Of a stretch of 64,000 nt of DNA, positions 34,847-44,570 are shown one piece after another. Position numbers and translations under genes: made by a program. Source of the DNA: Williamsia sp. (GTDB taxonomy: Bacteria; Actinomycetota; Actinomycetes; Mycobacteriales; Mycobacteriaceae); assembly GCF_016462415.1 (NCBI RefSeq), contig NZ_JAEMTF010000008.1, positions 1 through 64,000 on the forward strand, read 5' to 3'. Each line of letters starts with the position of its first letter. The stretch's first letter is position 1. The notes under the pieces were generated by a model, which was not told where the DNA came from, made no database searches, and saw nothing but the letters and a program-made list of their open reading frames with translations.

Positions 34847-35905
34847 ATGGCCGACTCATCCACCCACCGGCCGCTCCGTGAGGTGGCGGTCGTACTCGGC
34901 CTGACCGCGGCGCTCTCGCTGCTGCTTCTGGCCTTTGCGCTGCCCGGCGTGCATTCGAAGCCGCATGACCTGCGGCTCGGTGTGGTCGCCACCCCCGCCA
35001 CGTCGCAGCAGCTTGCCCGATCACTCCACACCCGACAGCCCGGCGCGTTCTACGTCTCGCATCCGTCCTCCGCCGACGCCGCGAGATCGCAGATCGAGTC
35101 CCGCGACCTCGACGGCGCCCTGATCGTCGACCGGACGGGCATCACGACGATGGTGACGACCGCGGGGAGCACGTCGGTCGCGACCCTCATCGAGGGCGTC
35201 GGAACACAGATCGCGGCGTCGGAGAACACGACGAGCACCACCGTCGACGTCCGCGGGTTCGGCAGCGGTGACCCCCGCGGCGCCGGGCTCGCCGCCGGTG
35301 CCCTGCCACTCGCGCTCGGCGGGTGGATCGGGGCATTGGTGATGATGATGGTGCTGCGGGATCCGCGGACGTTGATCGCGTCGACCCTGGCGTTCGCGAT
35401 CGTCGGCGGACTGGCGCTGACCACCATCCTGCGGTTTGTCCTGGGAACGTTCGACGATCAGTTCTGGCCGGCAGCGGGGGCGGCGATGCTGGGCATCGCG
35501 GCAACGGCTTTCGGCGTCATCGGACTCCGCACCCTGCTCGGCGCGGCCGGCCTCGGCATCGCCGGACTCGCGCTGATCGTGCTCGGGAATCCGTTGTCGG
35601 GACTGACCAGTTCACCGAGCCTGCTCCCGCAACCGTGGGGTGCGATCGGTCAGTACCTACCACCCGGCGCGACCGGGACGTTGCTGCGCAATGTCGTCTT
35701 CTTCGACGGCCACGCCACGGCCCACGCGACGATGGTGTTGCTCGGGTGGCTGCTCATCGGCGCCGCGTTCTACGTGATCGCGATCCGCCGCGGACGCACT
35801 ACACCGGACACCGCCGAGGAGTTCCTCGACGAGGAGTGGGGGATCACCGAGACGCACGTGCCGGCGCACGCACGCGACGGCCACGTGCCGCAGCACGCAC
35901 GCTGA
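34847..35905 (+). CDS. ABC-2-like / YhgE-type membrane protein
   Basis: A 352-residue protein: one N-terminal membrane helix (about 13-35), an extracellular domain of about 110 residues, then five or six helices (about 145-320) and a charged tail with ETHVPAHARDGHVPQHAR. This order resembles ABC-2/YhgE-Pip type export permeases lacking their own ATPase. It is controlled in all likelihood by the divergent TetR gene and may export a toxic or lipid compound; there is no ATPase gene nearby. AAAGGAGG precedes the ATG. Confidence 0.7.
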   Translation: MADSSTHRPLREVAVVLGLTAALSLLLLAFALPGVHSKPHDLRLGVVATPATSQQLARSLHTRQPGAFYVSHPSSADAARSQIESRDLDGALIVDRTGITTMVTTAGSTSVATLIEGVGTQIAASENTTSTTVDVRGFGSGDPRGAGLAAGALPLALGGWIGALVMMMVLRDPRTLIASTLAFAIVGGLALTTILRFVLGTFDDQFWPAAGAAMLGIAATAFGVIGLRTLLGAAGLGIAGLALIVLGNPLSGLTSSPSLLPQPWGAIGQYLPPGATGTLLRNVVFFDGHATAHATMVLLGWLLIGAAFYVIAIRRGRTTPDTAEEFLDEEWGITETHVPAHARDGHVPQHAR

Positions 35906-35915
35906 TCGCCGAGCG

Positions 35916-36935
35916 TCAGTGGCGCTGGCCCGCGGTCAGCGGCGGCAACGACTGCTCCTCGTCGTACTCGGCATCGCCATGCGACACCGGCGTGAGCGTG
36001 AGCAGCGTCGCCTCCGGACGGCAGCAGAAGCGGTACGGCGCGTACGGCGAGGTGCCGAGTCCGGCGCTGACATGCAGCTTCATCGTCGAGCCCCAGTTCG
36101 ACGCGCCCTTGACCCGCGAGCGGTCGATCTCGCAGTTGGTCACCAGCGCACCGAAGCCCGGGACGCACAGCTGACCGCCGTGCGTGTGCCCGGCCATGAC
36201 GAGGTCGTAACCGTCGGCGGCGAACTTGTCGAGCACCCGGGGCTCCGGTGAATGCGTCAGTCCCAGCCGCAGATGGGCCAGGGGATTGGGTCGACCCTCG
36301 ACGGTCTCGTAACGGTCGCGACCCAGATGCGGGTCGTCGACGCCGGCCGCGGCCACCCGCACGCCTGCGACCTCGAGCTCACGCACGGTGTGCGTCGCGT
36401 CGAGCCAGCCGCGCTCGGTGAACGCCGCGCGCAGGTCCTGCCACGGCAACGGCTCGCCGTGGACGCGCTTGTGATTCTTGTTGAAGTACTTCAGCGGGTT
36501 CTTCGGGGTCGGACCGAAGTAGTCGTTGGAGCCGAAGATGAACAGACCCGGCCGCGACAACAACCCACCCAGCGACTGGATCACCGCAGGCACCGCGTTG
36601 GGGTGGGCCAGGTTGTCACCGGTGTTGACGACGAGGTCGGGCTCCAGCGATTCCAGTTCGGAGACCCAGGCCTGCTTGAGGCGCTGACCGGGCAACATGT
36701 GCAGGTCGCTGATGTGCAGGACCCGCAGCGTGGCTGCGCCGGGCTCGAGCACCGACATCGTCTTGTGACGCAGCGTGAAGGCGTTGCGCTCGATGAGGGT
36801 CGCGTAGGCGACCCCCGCCACGGCGGCACCAGCAGACGCCGCGGCCACCCGCGCCACGGTCGCCTGCGGGGTGCCCGCAGGGCGGTGAGATCCGGCCAGT
36901 GCGTCACGGATTCGCTTGATGTCGACGTCAGCCAT
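35916..36935 (-). CDS. metallophosphoesterase (Rv3683-like)
   Basis: A 339-residue calcineurin-type phosphoesterase. After an N-terminal Ala-rich, possibly membrane-inserted segment (about 25-45) come the metal motifs HISDLHM (near 73), VVNTGDNLAH (near 101), FGSNDYFG (Asn for the usual NH pair's partner) and AGHTHGGQL (near 250). The substrate is not known. I start at ATG 36935, as residues before it are unlike the family. It belongs to the conserved block found around ponA2 and whiB4 in mycobacteria. Confidence 0.88.
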   Translation of the reverse strand: MADVDIKRIRDALAGSHRPAGTPQATVARVAAASAGAAVAGVAYATLIERNAFTLRHKTMSVLEPGAATLRVLHISDLHMLPGQRLKQAWVSELESLEPDLVVNTGDNLAHPNAVPAVIQSLGGLLSRPGLFIFGSNDYFGPTPKNPLKYFNKNHKRVHGEPLPWQDLRAAFTERGWLDATHTVRELEVAGVRVAAAGVDDPHLGRDRYETVEGRPNPLAHLRLGLTHSPEPRVLDKFAADGYDLVMAGHTHGGQLCVPGFGALVTNCEIDRSRVKGASNWGSTMKLHVSAGLGTSPYAPYRFCCRPEATLLTLTPVSHGDAEYDEEQSLPPLTAGQRH

Positions 36936-37040
36936 CTGGTCAGGATACCGATGGTCGACCCGGTGGGTACCCGAAGTACCTGCGGACTCGGAGGAGAAAA
37001 TCGTGCGAGCACATCCGCGGGCGGGCACTACCGTGGCCTC

Positions 37041-37517
37041 ATGACCGACGACTCAGCCCTCAAAGCCCGCATCCGCACCGACCTGACCGCAGCGATGAAG
37101 GCCCGCGACACCGAGACCGTCGCGACCCTGCGCATGGTGATCGCCGCGATCGGAGCCGAGGAGGTGTCGGGTTCGGCCGCCCACACACTGACCGACGAGC
37201 AGGTCACCTCGCTGCTGATGCGCGAGAACAAGAAGCGGGCCGAGTCGGCGTCGATCTTCGACGAGAACAACCGCAGCGAGCTCGCCGACAAGGAGCGGGC
37301 CGAGGCGGCCATCATCTCCCGCTACCTGCCCGCACCCCTCGACGACGCAGGTGTGGACGCGCTGGTCGCCGACGCGATCGCGCAGGTCGCCGCCGACCTG
37401 GGGGAGCCGCCCGCGATGAAGCAGATGGGTCAGGTCATGAAGATCGTGACCGAGCGTGCCGCAGGCGGAGCGGACGGCAAACGTCTGTCGACGGCCGTCC
37501 GCTCAGCGCTGCAGTAG
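37041..37517 (+). CDS. GatB/YqeY domain protein
   Basis: A 158-residue protein matching YqeY (LKARIRTDLTAAMKARDTETVATLRMVIAAI, ENKKRAESASIFDENNRSELADKERAEAAIISRYLP, MGQVMKIV). The domain is related to the tail of GatB, which contacts tRNA in amidotransferases, but the free protein's role is unsettled. It is divergent from the metallophosphoesterase, 105 bases between starts, and convergent with ponA2. Confidence 0.92.
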   Translation: MTDDSALKARIRTDLTAAMKARDTETVATLRMVIAAIGAEEVSGSAAHTLTDEQVTSLLMRENKKRAESASIFDENNRSELADKERAEAAIISRYLPAPLDDAGVDALVADAIAQVAADLGEPPAMKQMGQVMKIVTERAAGGADGKRLSTAVRSALQ

Positions 37518-37526
37518 TCGTCCCGG

Positions 37527-40010
37527 TCAGGGTGACCCGGGGATCACGATCGGTCCGATGCCCGGGATCGTGATCGTCGTCGGGGGCAGACGCGGGCCGC
37601 GCTCGGGCGTCGCCACCCGACCCTGACCGTCACTGACGTAGATCGTGACGGTCGTTCCGGGCACCGCCGTACCGGACGGGCTGGTGGACACCACGGTCCC
37701 CGCCGACTGCGGGCTGGTGGTGGTGGCCTGCTCGACCTTGAAGCCGTTCTCCTGCAGACGCGCGGTCGCCGAGCTCGCCGACAGGCCGGTCACGTCGGGG
37801 ACCCGGCCGTTCTGGCTGCCCTCGACGTACTTCGGGTCGGTCGGCGGCAACGAGGTGGGACCGAACTTGTTCGCCACCGGCAGGATCGCGTTGTACCAGG
37901 TGCGTGCCGGCTCGAAACCGCCGTAGAGGTCGCCGCCGTAGCACTGGCGCAGCGGCGAGGAGCAGATGTCCTCGGGGCTGGTGGTGTCGCCGTAGATGTA
38001 GGTGGCGCCGGCGAAGTTGTTGGTGAAGCCGAGGAACGCCGAGGACCGGTGCGCCTCGGTGGTACCCGTCTTACCGGCCAATGGAAGGTTCCATCCGGCC
38101 GAGGCCGCGGCACCCGCCGAGGTTCCGCCACCACGGTCGTCGGCGGACATCGCGTTGGCCAATGTGTCGGCCAGTCCCGGCTCCACCACCTGCTCGCAGG
38201 CGGGCGGCGTGAACGCCACCGCGGTGACCTCGGGCTCGCCGTTGGCTCCGATCACCGTGTTGCCGTTGCGATCCCGCTTCTTCTGCGTGATCGACTTGAT
38301 CGGGTTCGGCGGGCACCAGGTGCCGTGCGACGCCAGGGTGGCCGCGACGTTCGACAGCTCCAACGGATTGATCGCGTTGGGGCCCAGCGTGAACGAGCCG
38401 AAGTTGCCCTGCTTGACGTAGTCGGCCAGGCTCAGGTCGCCCTGGCCGGACGTGCCCGGCTGAGCGTATGACCGCATACCGAGTTTGACGGCCATGTCGA
38501 CCGCGGACGGCACACCGACCTCGTTGAGGAGCTTGACGAACGCGGTGTTGGGGGACTGCGCAAGGGCATTGGTGATCGACATGGTCCGGGGGTACCGGCC
38601 GTCGTTCTTGACGCAGTAGGTGTTCTCCGGGCAGCCGTTGACGCCGCCGCTCGAACCCATCCCCTTGGCCTGGTAGGTCGACGGGACGTCGAGGGTGGCC
38701 GACGAACCGAGGCCCTTCTGCATCGCCGCGGCCACGGTGAAGATCTTGAAGATCGACCCGGCACCGTCGCCGACCATCGAGTATGGCTGCGGCTGCACGG
38801 TCTGATCGCGCCGCTGGTCGAGTCCGTAGTCGCGGCTCGACGTCATCGCGAGCAGGTCATGGCTGGTGCTGCCGGGCTTGATCACGTTCATCACGTTGGC
38901 GATTCCGGTGAGCTGCGGGCTGGCCACGGCCTGCACGGCCGACTTCGTCGACGCCTGCACCTGCGGGTCGAGGGTGGTGCGGATCGTGTATCCGCCGCGC
39001 AGCACCGCGTCGCGGTTGAGTCCGTTCTCAGCGAGGAACTGCAGTGCGTAGTCGCAGAAGAACCCGTTGTCGCCGGCCGAGATACAGCCCTGCGGCAGCG
39101 ACTGCGGCTGCGGCAGTACGCCGAGTGGCTTGGACTTGTCGGCCTGGAATTCCGCGGCACGGTTCGGAAAGTTCTCGATCATCGTGTCCAGCACGAGGTT
39201 TCGACGATCGGTCACGCCCGAGACGTTGGTGTACGGGTTGAGCGCCGAACTCGACTGCACCATGCCGGCCAACATCGCCGACTGCGGGACGTCGAGATCC
39301 TTGGCCGCCTTGTTGAAGTAGGTCCGGGCCGCGGCCTCGATGCCGTAGGCGCCGTTACCGAACGGGACGATGTTCAGGTAACGGGTGACGATCTCCTTCT
39401 TCGCCTCCGCCTTGGCTGCGGCCTTGTCGATGTTCTTGTCGCGCATGATCTGATCGGTGAGCGTCTGCTCCAGCGTCAACGCCATGCGCACCTCGCGCAG
39501 CTTGCGCGCCGGGGTGGTGGCGATGGCGGCCTCGCGGTCGGCCTCGGTCCGTGCCAGCACCAGCAGCTGATAATTCTTGATGTACTGCTGATCGAGCGTC
39601 GACGCGCCCTGCTGCACCTCGCCCGACGACGAGTTCTTCAGGAACGCGCGGATGGTGCCCTTCCAGTCCACGCCGTCGTGCTCGAGGAAGCGCTTGTCCT
39701 CGATCGAGATGATCGCCCGGATCATGTCCGGGGAGATGTCGTCGTAGTCCACCTGGATGCGCCGCTGGTCGTAGAGGTAGGCCATCGGCTTACCCGTCGA
39801 GTCGGTCATCGTCGTGACCTCCGGGACCGTCCCGTCGAGGAGCTCGGACGACGAGTTCTCGACGGTGGTCGCGGCCTTGTTCGTCAGGAGCCCGAACCCT
39901 CCGGCCGCGGGGAACAACAGGGCGGCCACGAGGACGCCGGCGAGCGCGCAACAGGCGAGCAGGACCCAGAGGGCCCTGGACCGCGGGGTGCGGTGGGTTT
40001 GATCGGACAC
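37527..40010 (-). CDS. ponA2: bifunctional penicillin-binding protein with PASTA domain (PonA2-like)
   Basis: An 827-residue class A PBP: short cytoplasmic start, one membrane helix (about 13-35), glycosyltransferase domain with catalytic Glu104 in IEDKRF and QGASTLDQQ, transpeptidase domain with SxxK at S419-K422, SPN near 485 and KTGTTE near 655, then one PASTA domain (about 735-800) and a Pro-rich end. It polymerises and cross-links peptidoglycan outside the membrane. In M. tuberculosis ponA2 (Rv3682) is linked to stress survival and lies next to whiB4, as here. Confidence 0.95.
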   Translation of the reverse strand: MSDQTHRTPRSRALWVLLACCALAGVLVAALLFPAAGGFGLLTNKAATTVENSSSELLDGTVPEVTTMTDSTGKPMAYLYDQRRIQVDYDDISPDMIRAIISIEDKRFLEHDGVDWKGTIRAFLKNSSSGEVQQGASTLDQQYIKNYQLLVLARTEADREAAIATTPARKLREVRMALTLEQTLTDQIMRDKNIDKAAAKAEAKKEIVTRYLNIVPFGNGAYGIEAAARTYFNKAAKDLDVPQSAMLAGMVQSSSALNPYTNVSGVTDRRNLVLDTMIENFPNRAAEFQADKSKPLGVLPQPQSLPQGCISAGDNGFFCDYALQFLAENGLNRDAVLRGGYTIRTTLDPQVQASTKSAVQAVASPQLTGIANVMNVIKPGSTSHDLLAMTSSRDYGLDQRRDQTVQPQPYSMVGDGAGSIFKIFTVAAAMQKGLGSSATLDVPSTYQAKGMGSSGGVNGCPENTYCVKNDGRYPRTMSITNALAQSPNTAFVKLLNEVGVPSAVDMAVKLGMRSYAQPGTSGQGDLSLADYVKQGNFGSFTLGPNAINPLELSNVAATLASHGTWCPPNPIKSITQKKRDRNGNTVIGANGEPEVTAVAFTPPACEQVVEPGLADTLANAMSADDRGGGTSAGAAASAGWNLPLAGKTGTTEAHRSSAFLGFTNNFAGATYIYGDTTSPEDICSSPLRQCYGGDLYGGFEPARTWYNAILPVANKFGPTSLPPTDPKYVEGSQNGRVPDVTGLSASSATARLQENGFKVEQATTTSPQSAGTVVSTSPSGTAVPGTTVTIYVSDGQGRVATPERGPRLPPTTITIPGIGPIVIPGSP

Positions 40011-40150
40011 GGAACTCAGGATACGGGTCCGACCTTAGAGACCGGGTCAACCATCGGTGACGACTCACGAACGAACGGCGCCGCGGACCCCGTACCTCGA
40101 ACCCGACGAAACGGATAGGACGGCGGTCCCACTTTCCCCGGCCCCTCGAC

Positions 40151-40180
40151 TTGACGATCGCTCATCGCAAAACCTAGATT
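40151..40180 (+). promoter_or_regulatory. candidate promoter of whiB4
   Basis: TTGACG (40151-40156) and TAGATT (40175-40180) are 18 bases apart in the 263-base gap between ponA2 and whiB4, a good sigma-A-type arrangement for this GC-rich genome. Confidence 0.4.
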
Positions 40181-40191
40181 GTTGTACAGAA

Positions 40192-40207
40192 TGTGACTCA
40201 CGTAACA
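40192..40207. promoter_or_regulatory. candidate CRP/GlxR site ahead of whiB4
   Basis: TGTGACTCACGTAACA differs from the symmetric half-sites TGTGA-N6-TCACA at one base. It lies at or just after the predicted transcription start, a position suited to repression. Confidence 0.4.
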
Positions 40208-40273
40208 TTTGGTCACGAAAGTGGCGAGGCTTGCCTCACGAACGATGCACAGCGGCAGACAGGGGTTCGGCAC

Positions 40274-40600
40274 ATGGCGAACGCGGCAGTGACACACGGC
40301 GAGACGACCGGCGAGACCGACACCCGATTGGCCTGGGTGGCCCAGGCACGATGCCGCGGGGGTGACCCGGACGAGTTGTTCGTCCGCGGCGCAGCCCAGC
40401 GCAAGGCGGCCACCATCTGTCGGCACTGCCCGGTACAGCTCGAATGCGGAGCCGATGCCCTCGACAACCGGGTCGAGTTCGGCGTCTGGGGCGGCATGAC
40501 CGAGCGTCAGCGGCGCGCGCTGCTGCGCCAGCACCCCGAGGTCACCTCGTGGGGCGAGTTCTTCGAGAACCAGCGCCGTCGGCACGCCGACGCCGTCTGA
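40274..40600 (+). CDS. whiB4: WhiB-family iron-sulfur regulator, WhiB4-like
   Basis: A 108-residue protein with the four cluster cysteines C27, C49, C52 and C58 (C-x21-C-x2-C-x5-C) and the GVWGG turn (70-74) followed by a basic C-terminus (ERQRRALLRQ). WhiB4 in mycobacteria is an oxygen- and redox-sensitive regulator. Start is ATG 40274. Its place between ponA2 and the two ArsA-like ATPases is the same as in M. tuberculosis (Rv3681c), which supports the name. Confidence 0.94.
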   Translation: MANAAVTHGETTGETDTRLAWVAQARCRGGDPDELFVRGAAQRKAATICRHCPVQLECGADALDNRVEFGVWGGMTERQRRALLRQHPEVTSWGEFFENQRRRHADAV

Positions 40601-40610
40601 GCTCTGCGCT

Positions 40611-41708
40611 CTAGTTCTTCTGACCGACGATCTGTTCGGCCACCGCGCGCAGCGCGGTCATGTCGGCCACCTCGAACGGTAGCGACGGCACCCCGATGAT
40701 CGGGACGGCCGGATGCGACGCGGTGAACCTCTGCAGCAGATGGAGTTCGCGTCGACCGGTTGTCGTGCGTTCGGCGTGAATCGTCAACACGGCCCGCGTC
40801 AACTCGTCGTCCACCGATTCGAGGGCGGTCCGTGCGGCGTCCGCGGTGATCGACGTCAGGTTCGGGTGCGTCCGGTTCAGCAGCAGTCCCGCGAGCGGCA
40901 TCCGTTCCTCGGAGAGCCGATCGACGAAGAACGCGGCCTCGCGCAACGCGTCCGGTTCGGCCGAGGCGACCACCACGAACTGGGTGCCGGGTCGCTTGAG
41001 CAGGTTGTATGTCGTCGTGGCACGTTCCTGGAACCCGCCGAACATCGCGTCGAGTGACTGCACGAACGCCGAGACGTCCCGCAACGTGTCGCCGCCGACG
41101 ATCGTCGAGACGCCGCGCATCGCAAGGCCCACGACACCGGTGACGACGCGGCCGACCCCGCGTCCGCCGCCCATCAGCAGCTTCATCAATCGACCGCTCA
41201 TGAACGAGCCCAGGCGGGCCGGCGCGTCGAGGAAGTCGAGCGCGTTGCGCGACGGCGGGGTGTCGACGACGACGAGGTCCCACTTGTCCTGCGCGAGGAG
41301 CTGCCCCAACTTCTCCATCGCCATGTACTCCTGCGTCCCGGAGAACGACGTCGCGACGGTTTGGTAGAAGGAGTTGTTCATGATGGCCTCGGCACGCTCG
41401 GGCGTCGAGTACTGCGTCACCATCTCGTCGAAGGTCCGCCGCATGTCGAGCATCATCGCGTCGAGCGAACCCGGCCCGTCGATCGCCACCGGCTGGGGTG
41501 CGTTGGTCAGCTCGGTCATCCCGAGGGACTGCGCGAGTCGTTTGGCGGGGTCGATGGTCAGCACCACCACACGCCTGCCCTGCTCGGCGGCGCGCACCGC
41601 CATCGCGGCGGCCGTCGTCGTCTTGCCGACGCCACCCGCCCCACAGCAGATCACGACCTTGGTCTGATCGTCGGCGAGGACCTCGCCCATCTTCAGTACG
41701 GCAACCAT
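40611..41708 (-). CDS. ArsA/Get3-like ATPase 2 (Rv3680-like)
   Basis: A 365-residue P-loop ATPase with deviant Walker [16 protein letters not shown] (near residue 23), switch-like [18 protein letters not shown] and a hydrophobic helical part. The family includes arsenite-pump ATPases and tail-anchored protein carriers. In M. tuberculosis the Rv3679-Rv3680 pair forms a BagAB complex linked to glycerol and nitric-oxide tolerance. I take ATG 41708, which overlaps the upstream stop (TGATG); a GTG sits at 41711. It works with the partner gene upstream. Confidence 0.9.
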   Translation of the reverse strand: MVAVLKMGEVLADDQTKVVICCGAGGVGKTTTAAAMAVRAAEQGRRVVVLTIDPAKRLAQSLGMTELTNAPQPVAIDGPGSLDAMMLDMRRTFDEMVTQYSTPERAEAIMNNSFYQTVATSFSGTQEYMAMEKLGQLLAQDKWDLVVVDTPPSRNALDFLDAPARLGSFMSGRLMKLLMGGGRGVGRVVTGVVGLAMRGVSTIVGGDTLRDVSAFVQSLDAMFGGFQERATTTYNLLKRPGTQFVVVASAEPDALREAAFFVDRLSEERMPLAGLLLNRTHPNLTSITADAARTALESVDDELTRAVLTIHAERTTTGRRELHLLQRFTASHPAVPIIGVPSLPFEVADMTALRAVAEQIVGQKN

Positions 41709-42766
41709 CACGCACCCGCCCGTTCCAAGAGGGCGGAGATCTCGTAGATCCCGCCGAGGTCGACCCCGTCGTCATACGACGGGATCTCGATGGTGGAGAC
41801 GTCCACCTCGTCGAGTTCGGCCTTGGCCACCTGCTGCGCCTGGACCCGCGATGCGTGCTCGATGGTCTCGGTCAGCAGTCCCTGCAGGTCGGCGTCGGAC
41901 ACGGTCAGTCCGGCCGTCGAGAGGTGTTCGGCGATCGTGGCGGCGTCGATGACACCCTCGGCCGCGTCGTCGACGGCGGCCTCGCTCAGGTGCGGCGGCG
42001 CCACCCGGTTGATGATCAACGCACCCACCCGCATCTTCTTGTCCCGCAGATCGGTGACCGCCTCGATGGTCTCCTGGATGGGCATGGCCTCGAGCAGTGT
42101 CACCAGGTGGACGACGGTGAGCTCCGAGTGCAACAGCGTCACGACGCCGTCGCTCTGGTTGCGGATGGGCCCGGTCTTGGTCAGGTCCGACATCGCCGAG
42201 GTGACGTCGAGGAAGTTGCCGATGCGACCGGTCGGCGGCGCGTCGACGACGACCGCGTCGTACACCTGGGCCCCGGCCTTGTCGGTGCGCACGACGCACT
42301 CCTTGATCTTGCCGGTGAGCAGCACGTCACGCAGGCCCGGAGCGACCGTGGTGACGAAGTCGATGGCACCGATCCGGCGCATCGCGCGACCGGCGAACCC
42401 GAGGTTGTAGAACATGTCGAGGTATTCGAGCAGAGCGTGCTCGATGTCGATGGCCAGCGCCGTGACCTGGCCGCCGCCCTGCGCGGTGGCGACCTTGGTC
42501 TCGGTCGGCGGCAGCGGCGGGATGTCGAAGAGCTGCGCGATGCCCTGGCGGCCCTCGCACTCGACGAGCAGGACCTTCTTGCCCTCTCCGGCCAACGTCA
42601 GTGCGAGCGCCGCGGCGACCGAGGTCTTGCCGGTTCCGCCCTTCCCCGAGACGAAATGCAGACGGGCGGTTCGCGCGGAGTCGGGCCAGCCTGTGTGTGT
42701 GGAGTCGGGCCGGCCCGAGGGCGAGAGCCCGGCGCCCGGTCGATCGGAGAGCGGTTGTGATGACAC
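41708..42766 (-). CDS. ArsA/Get3-like ATPase 1 (Rv3679-like)
   Basis: A 352-residue ATPase. A Pro/Ser-rich start of about 35 residues precedes the deviant Walker [18 protein letters not shown] (near 40), with [12 protein letters not shown] and [15 protein letters not shown] further on. It is the first of a coupled pair with the second ArsA-like ATPase and probably forms a hetero-oligomer with it. The pair is convergent with whiB4 and divergent from the DUF4177 gene. Confidence 0.9.
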   Translation of the reverse strand: MSSQPLSDRPGAGLSPSGRPDSTHTGWPDSARTARLHFVSGKGGTGKTSVAAALALTLAGEGKKVLLVECEGRQGIAQLFDIPPLPPTETKVATAQGGGQVTALAIDIEHALLEYLDMFYNLGFAGRAMRRIGAIDFVTTVAPGLRDVLLTGKIKECVVRTDKAGAQVYDAVVVDAPPTGRIGNFLDVTSAMSDLTKTGPIRNQSDGVVTLLHSELTVVHLVTLLEAMPIQETIEAVTDLRDKKMRVGALIINRVAPPHLSEAAVDDAAEGVIDAATIAEHLSTAGLTVSDADLQGLLTETIEHASRVQAQQVAKAELDEVDVSTIEIPSYDDGVDLGGIYEISALLERAGA

Positions 42767-42886
42767 CCGCCAACTGTATCCAGAGCTTTACCGCGAACTC
42801 CGGCGATCGGTCGGGTGCGATGAGTGACGTCGGTGACCTTCCGCCGGGGCCTCGATGTGACCGTCACACCCGGATAGGGTGAGCCC

Positions 42887-43051
42887 ATGAGTGAACTGAC
42901 TGCGTGGGAATACGCCACCGTGCCGCTGCTGACCCACGCCACCAAGCAAATCCTCGACACCTGGGGCGTCGACGGATGGGAGTTGGTCAGCGTTCTGCCC
43001 GGTCCCACCGGCGAGCAGCACGTCGCCTACCTCAAGCGTCCGAAGGGCTGA
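42887..43051 (+). CDS. DUF4177 small protein (Rv3678A-like)
   Basis: A 54-residue protein, MSELTAWEYATVPLLTHATK..., with the DUF4177 pattern of a Tyr/Val strand and GWELVSV near residue 31. Homologues lie before RidA in mycobacteria. Its stop is five bases before the RidA ATG, so the two share a transcript. The role is unknown. Confidence 0.85.
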   Translation: MSELTAWEYATVPLLTHATKQILDTWGVDGWELVSVLPGPTGEQHVAYLKRPKG

Positions 43052-43056
43052 CCGCC

Positions 43057-43539
43057 ATGTCCGGTACGCAGCAGTCGTGGACGCAGCGATTGGCCGATCT
43101 CGGAATCGAACTGCCGAAGGTGGTCGCTCCGCTCGGGGTCTACTACCCGGCGGTGCGCAGCGGCAACATGGTCTACACCTCCGGTCAGCTCCCGATGGTC
43201 AACGGTGAGCTGACGTTCCACGGCAAGGTCTCCGAGGGCGCCGAAGGTGTCATCAAGCCCGAGCAGGCCCATGAGGCCGCGCGTCTGTGCGCGCTGAACG
43301 CGGTGGCCGCGATCAACGGGCTGGTCGGTATCGACTCGCTGGTCCGCGTGGTCAAGCTCGTCGGATTCGTCGCGTCTGCACCGGGTTTCACCGGGCAGCC
43401 CGCGGTGATCAACGGCGCGTCGGACCTCATCGGCGAGATCTTCGGTGAGGCCGGTCACCACGCACGGTCGGCGGTCGGGGTCGCCGAGTTGCCGCTGGGG
43501 TCGCCGGTCGAGGTCGAGATGATCGTCGAGGTCGCCTGA
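43057..43539 (+). CDS. RidA-family protein (Rv3678c-like)
   Basis: A 160-residue RidA/YjgF-type protein with VVAPLGVYYPAVRSGNMVYTSGQLPMVNGEL, LCALNAVAAINGLVG and AVGVAELPLGSPVEVEMIVEVA. RidA proteins hydrolyse reactive enamines or imines. This subgroup lacks the classic Arg of RidA proper (the position in the final strands reads SAVGVAELP), so its reaction may differ. Start ATG 43057 follows the DUF4177 gene. Confidence 0.9.
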   Translation: MSGTQQSWTQRLADLGIELPKVVAPLGVYYPAVRSGNMVYTSGQLPMVNGELTFHGKVSEGAEGVIKPEQAHEAARLCALNAVAAINGLVGIDSLVRVVKLVGFVASAPGFTGQPAVINGASDLIGEIFGEAGHHARSAVGVAELPLGSPVEVEMIVEVA

Positions 43540-43563
43540 GCGAGGCTTTCGCGACCTTCGCGC

Positions 43564-44418
43564 TCAGACCTCCTGCAGGTAGGTCAGTTGCGCCTTCACC
43601 GACATCCGCGCGGCAGGCCACAGCTTCTTGTCGACATCGGAGTACACCCTCTTGACGATCTTCATCGGCTTCGCCTGTGCCGCAGTCAGGTTGAGGTCGA
43701 TCAGTGCTGCGCGGATCTGGTCGATCCGCTCCTCCCGGTGCGTCTTGTAGAAGCGGGCGACCGGGATCAGATCGGCGTGGTCGGGGCCGTGGCCGGGTAG
43801 CAACGCGCATCCCTCGCCCTCGACGATCAATCGGTTGAGCGAGTTCATGTAGTCCCGCAGCCCACCGTCGGACGGGTCGAGAACCGTTGTGCCGCTTCCC
43901 AGGATGGTGTCGCCGGTGCACATAGCGCGTCCGATGACGCGCGCCGGTTCGACCGCGGCGGTGTTGGCCGGATCGCCCTTGGCCAGTTGCTCGACGAGGA
44001 AGCTGACCGAATCGGCGGTGTGGCCCGGCGTGCGCAACACGGTGATGCGCAGGCCCGCCGCCTCGATCACCTCGCGGTCGGTGAGCGGTTGGGCGTCGCG
44101 GCAGTACTTCTCGGTCAGCGCCCGCACCGGTGATCCGGTGAGTGCGTGGAACTTCTTGATGCCGTCGGTGTGGTCGGCATGACGATGCGTGATGAGCGTG
44201 AGCACGACCCGCCCCTGTTTGGCCACCGTCCGCAGATGCTTCTTGTGTCCCTTGGGCCCCGGGTCGACGACGACGCAGTCGGGGTGTTCAGGTGCTCGCA
44301 GAATCCAGGTGTTGGTGCCGTCGAGTTCCATCATCCCGGGGTTGTTGCAGAGGACCACGGATGCGAACGGGGTGACCGTGCGCGGCGTCTCGTACGCGGG
44401 ATGCTTGGGTGCAGTCAT
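43564..44418 (-). CDS. metallo-beta-lactamase-fold hydrolase (Rv3677c-like)
   Basis: A 284-residue MBL-fold protein with the zinc motif THRHADHTDG (near residue 76), further ligands in TPGHTADS and TGDTILGSGT, and LPGHGPDH near 225. The C-terminal helices (TAAQAKPMKIVKRVYSDVDKKLW) resemble the LACTB2-type branch, which may cut RNA or thioesters. ATG 44418 is taken over a GTG at 44424. It is convergent with ridA. Confidence 0.9.
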   Translation of the reverse strand: MTAPKHPAYETPRTVTPFASVVLCNNPGMMELDGTNTWILRAPEHPDCVVVDPGPKGHKKHLRTVAKQGRVVLTLITHRHADHTDGIKKFHALTGSPVRALTEKYCRDAQPLTDREVIEAAGLRITVLRTPGHTADSVSFLVEQLAKGDPANTAAVEPARVIGRAMCTGDTILGSGTTVLDPSDGGLRDYMNSLNRLIVEGEGCALLPGHGPDHADLIPVARFYKTHREERIDQIRAALIDLNLTAAQAKPMKIVKRVYSDVDKKLWPAARMSVKAQLTYLQEV

Positions 44419-44570
44419 GCCCACACGCTACCGCCGCGACCTGTCCGGCTGACAGGGATCTGGCAGCCCGCGGCCACGCTGCTGACAGAACGGCCTCCTA
44501 GTTTCTCACCTCAGCGGAAGCGTGTTCCGCTGCCGGGGTTCTCGTACCGGCTGGAGAAACAGGAGTAGAC

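Noticed and set aside
38859..40118. Long plus-strand frame opposite ponA2
   Set aside because: Antisense shadow of a gene with complete PBP motifs; the translation has no domain character.
41498..42760. Long plus-strand frame opposite the two ArsA-like ATPases
   Set aside because: Antisense shadow; both ATPases have intact P-loops and overlapping starts.
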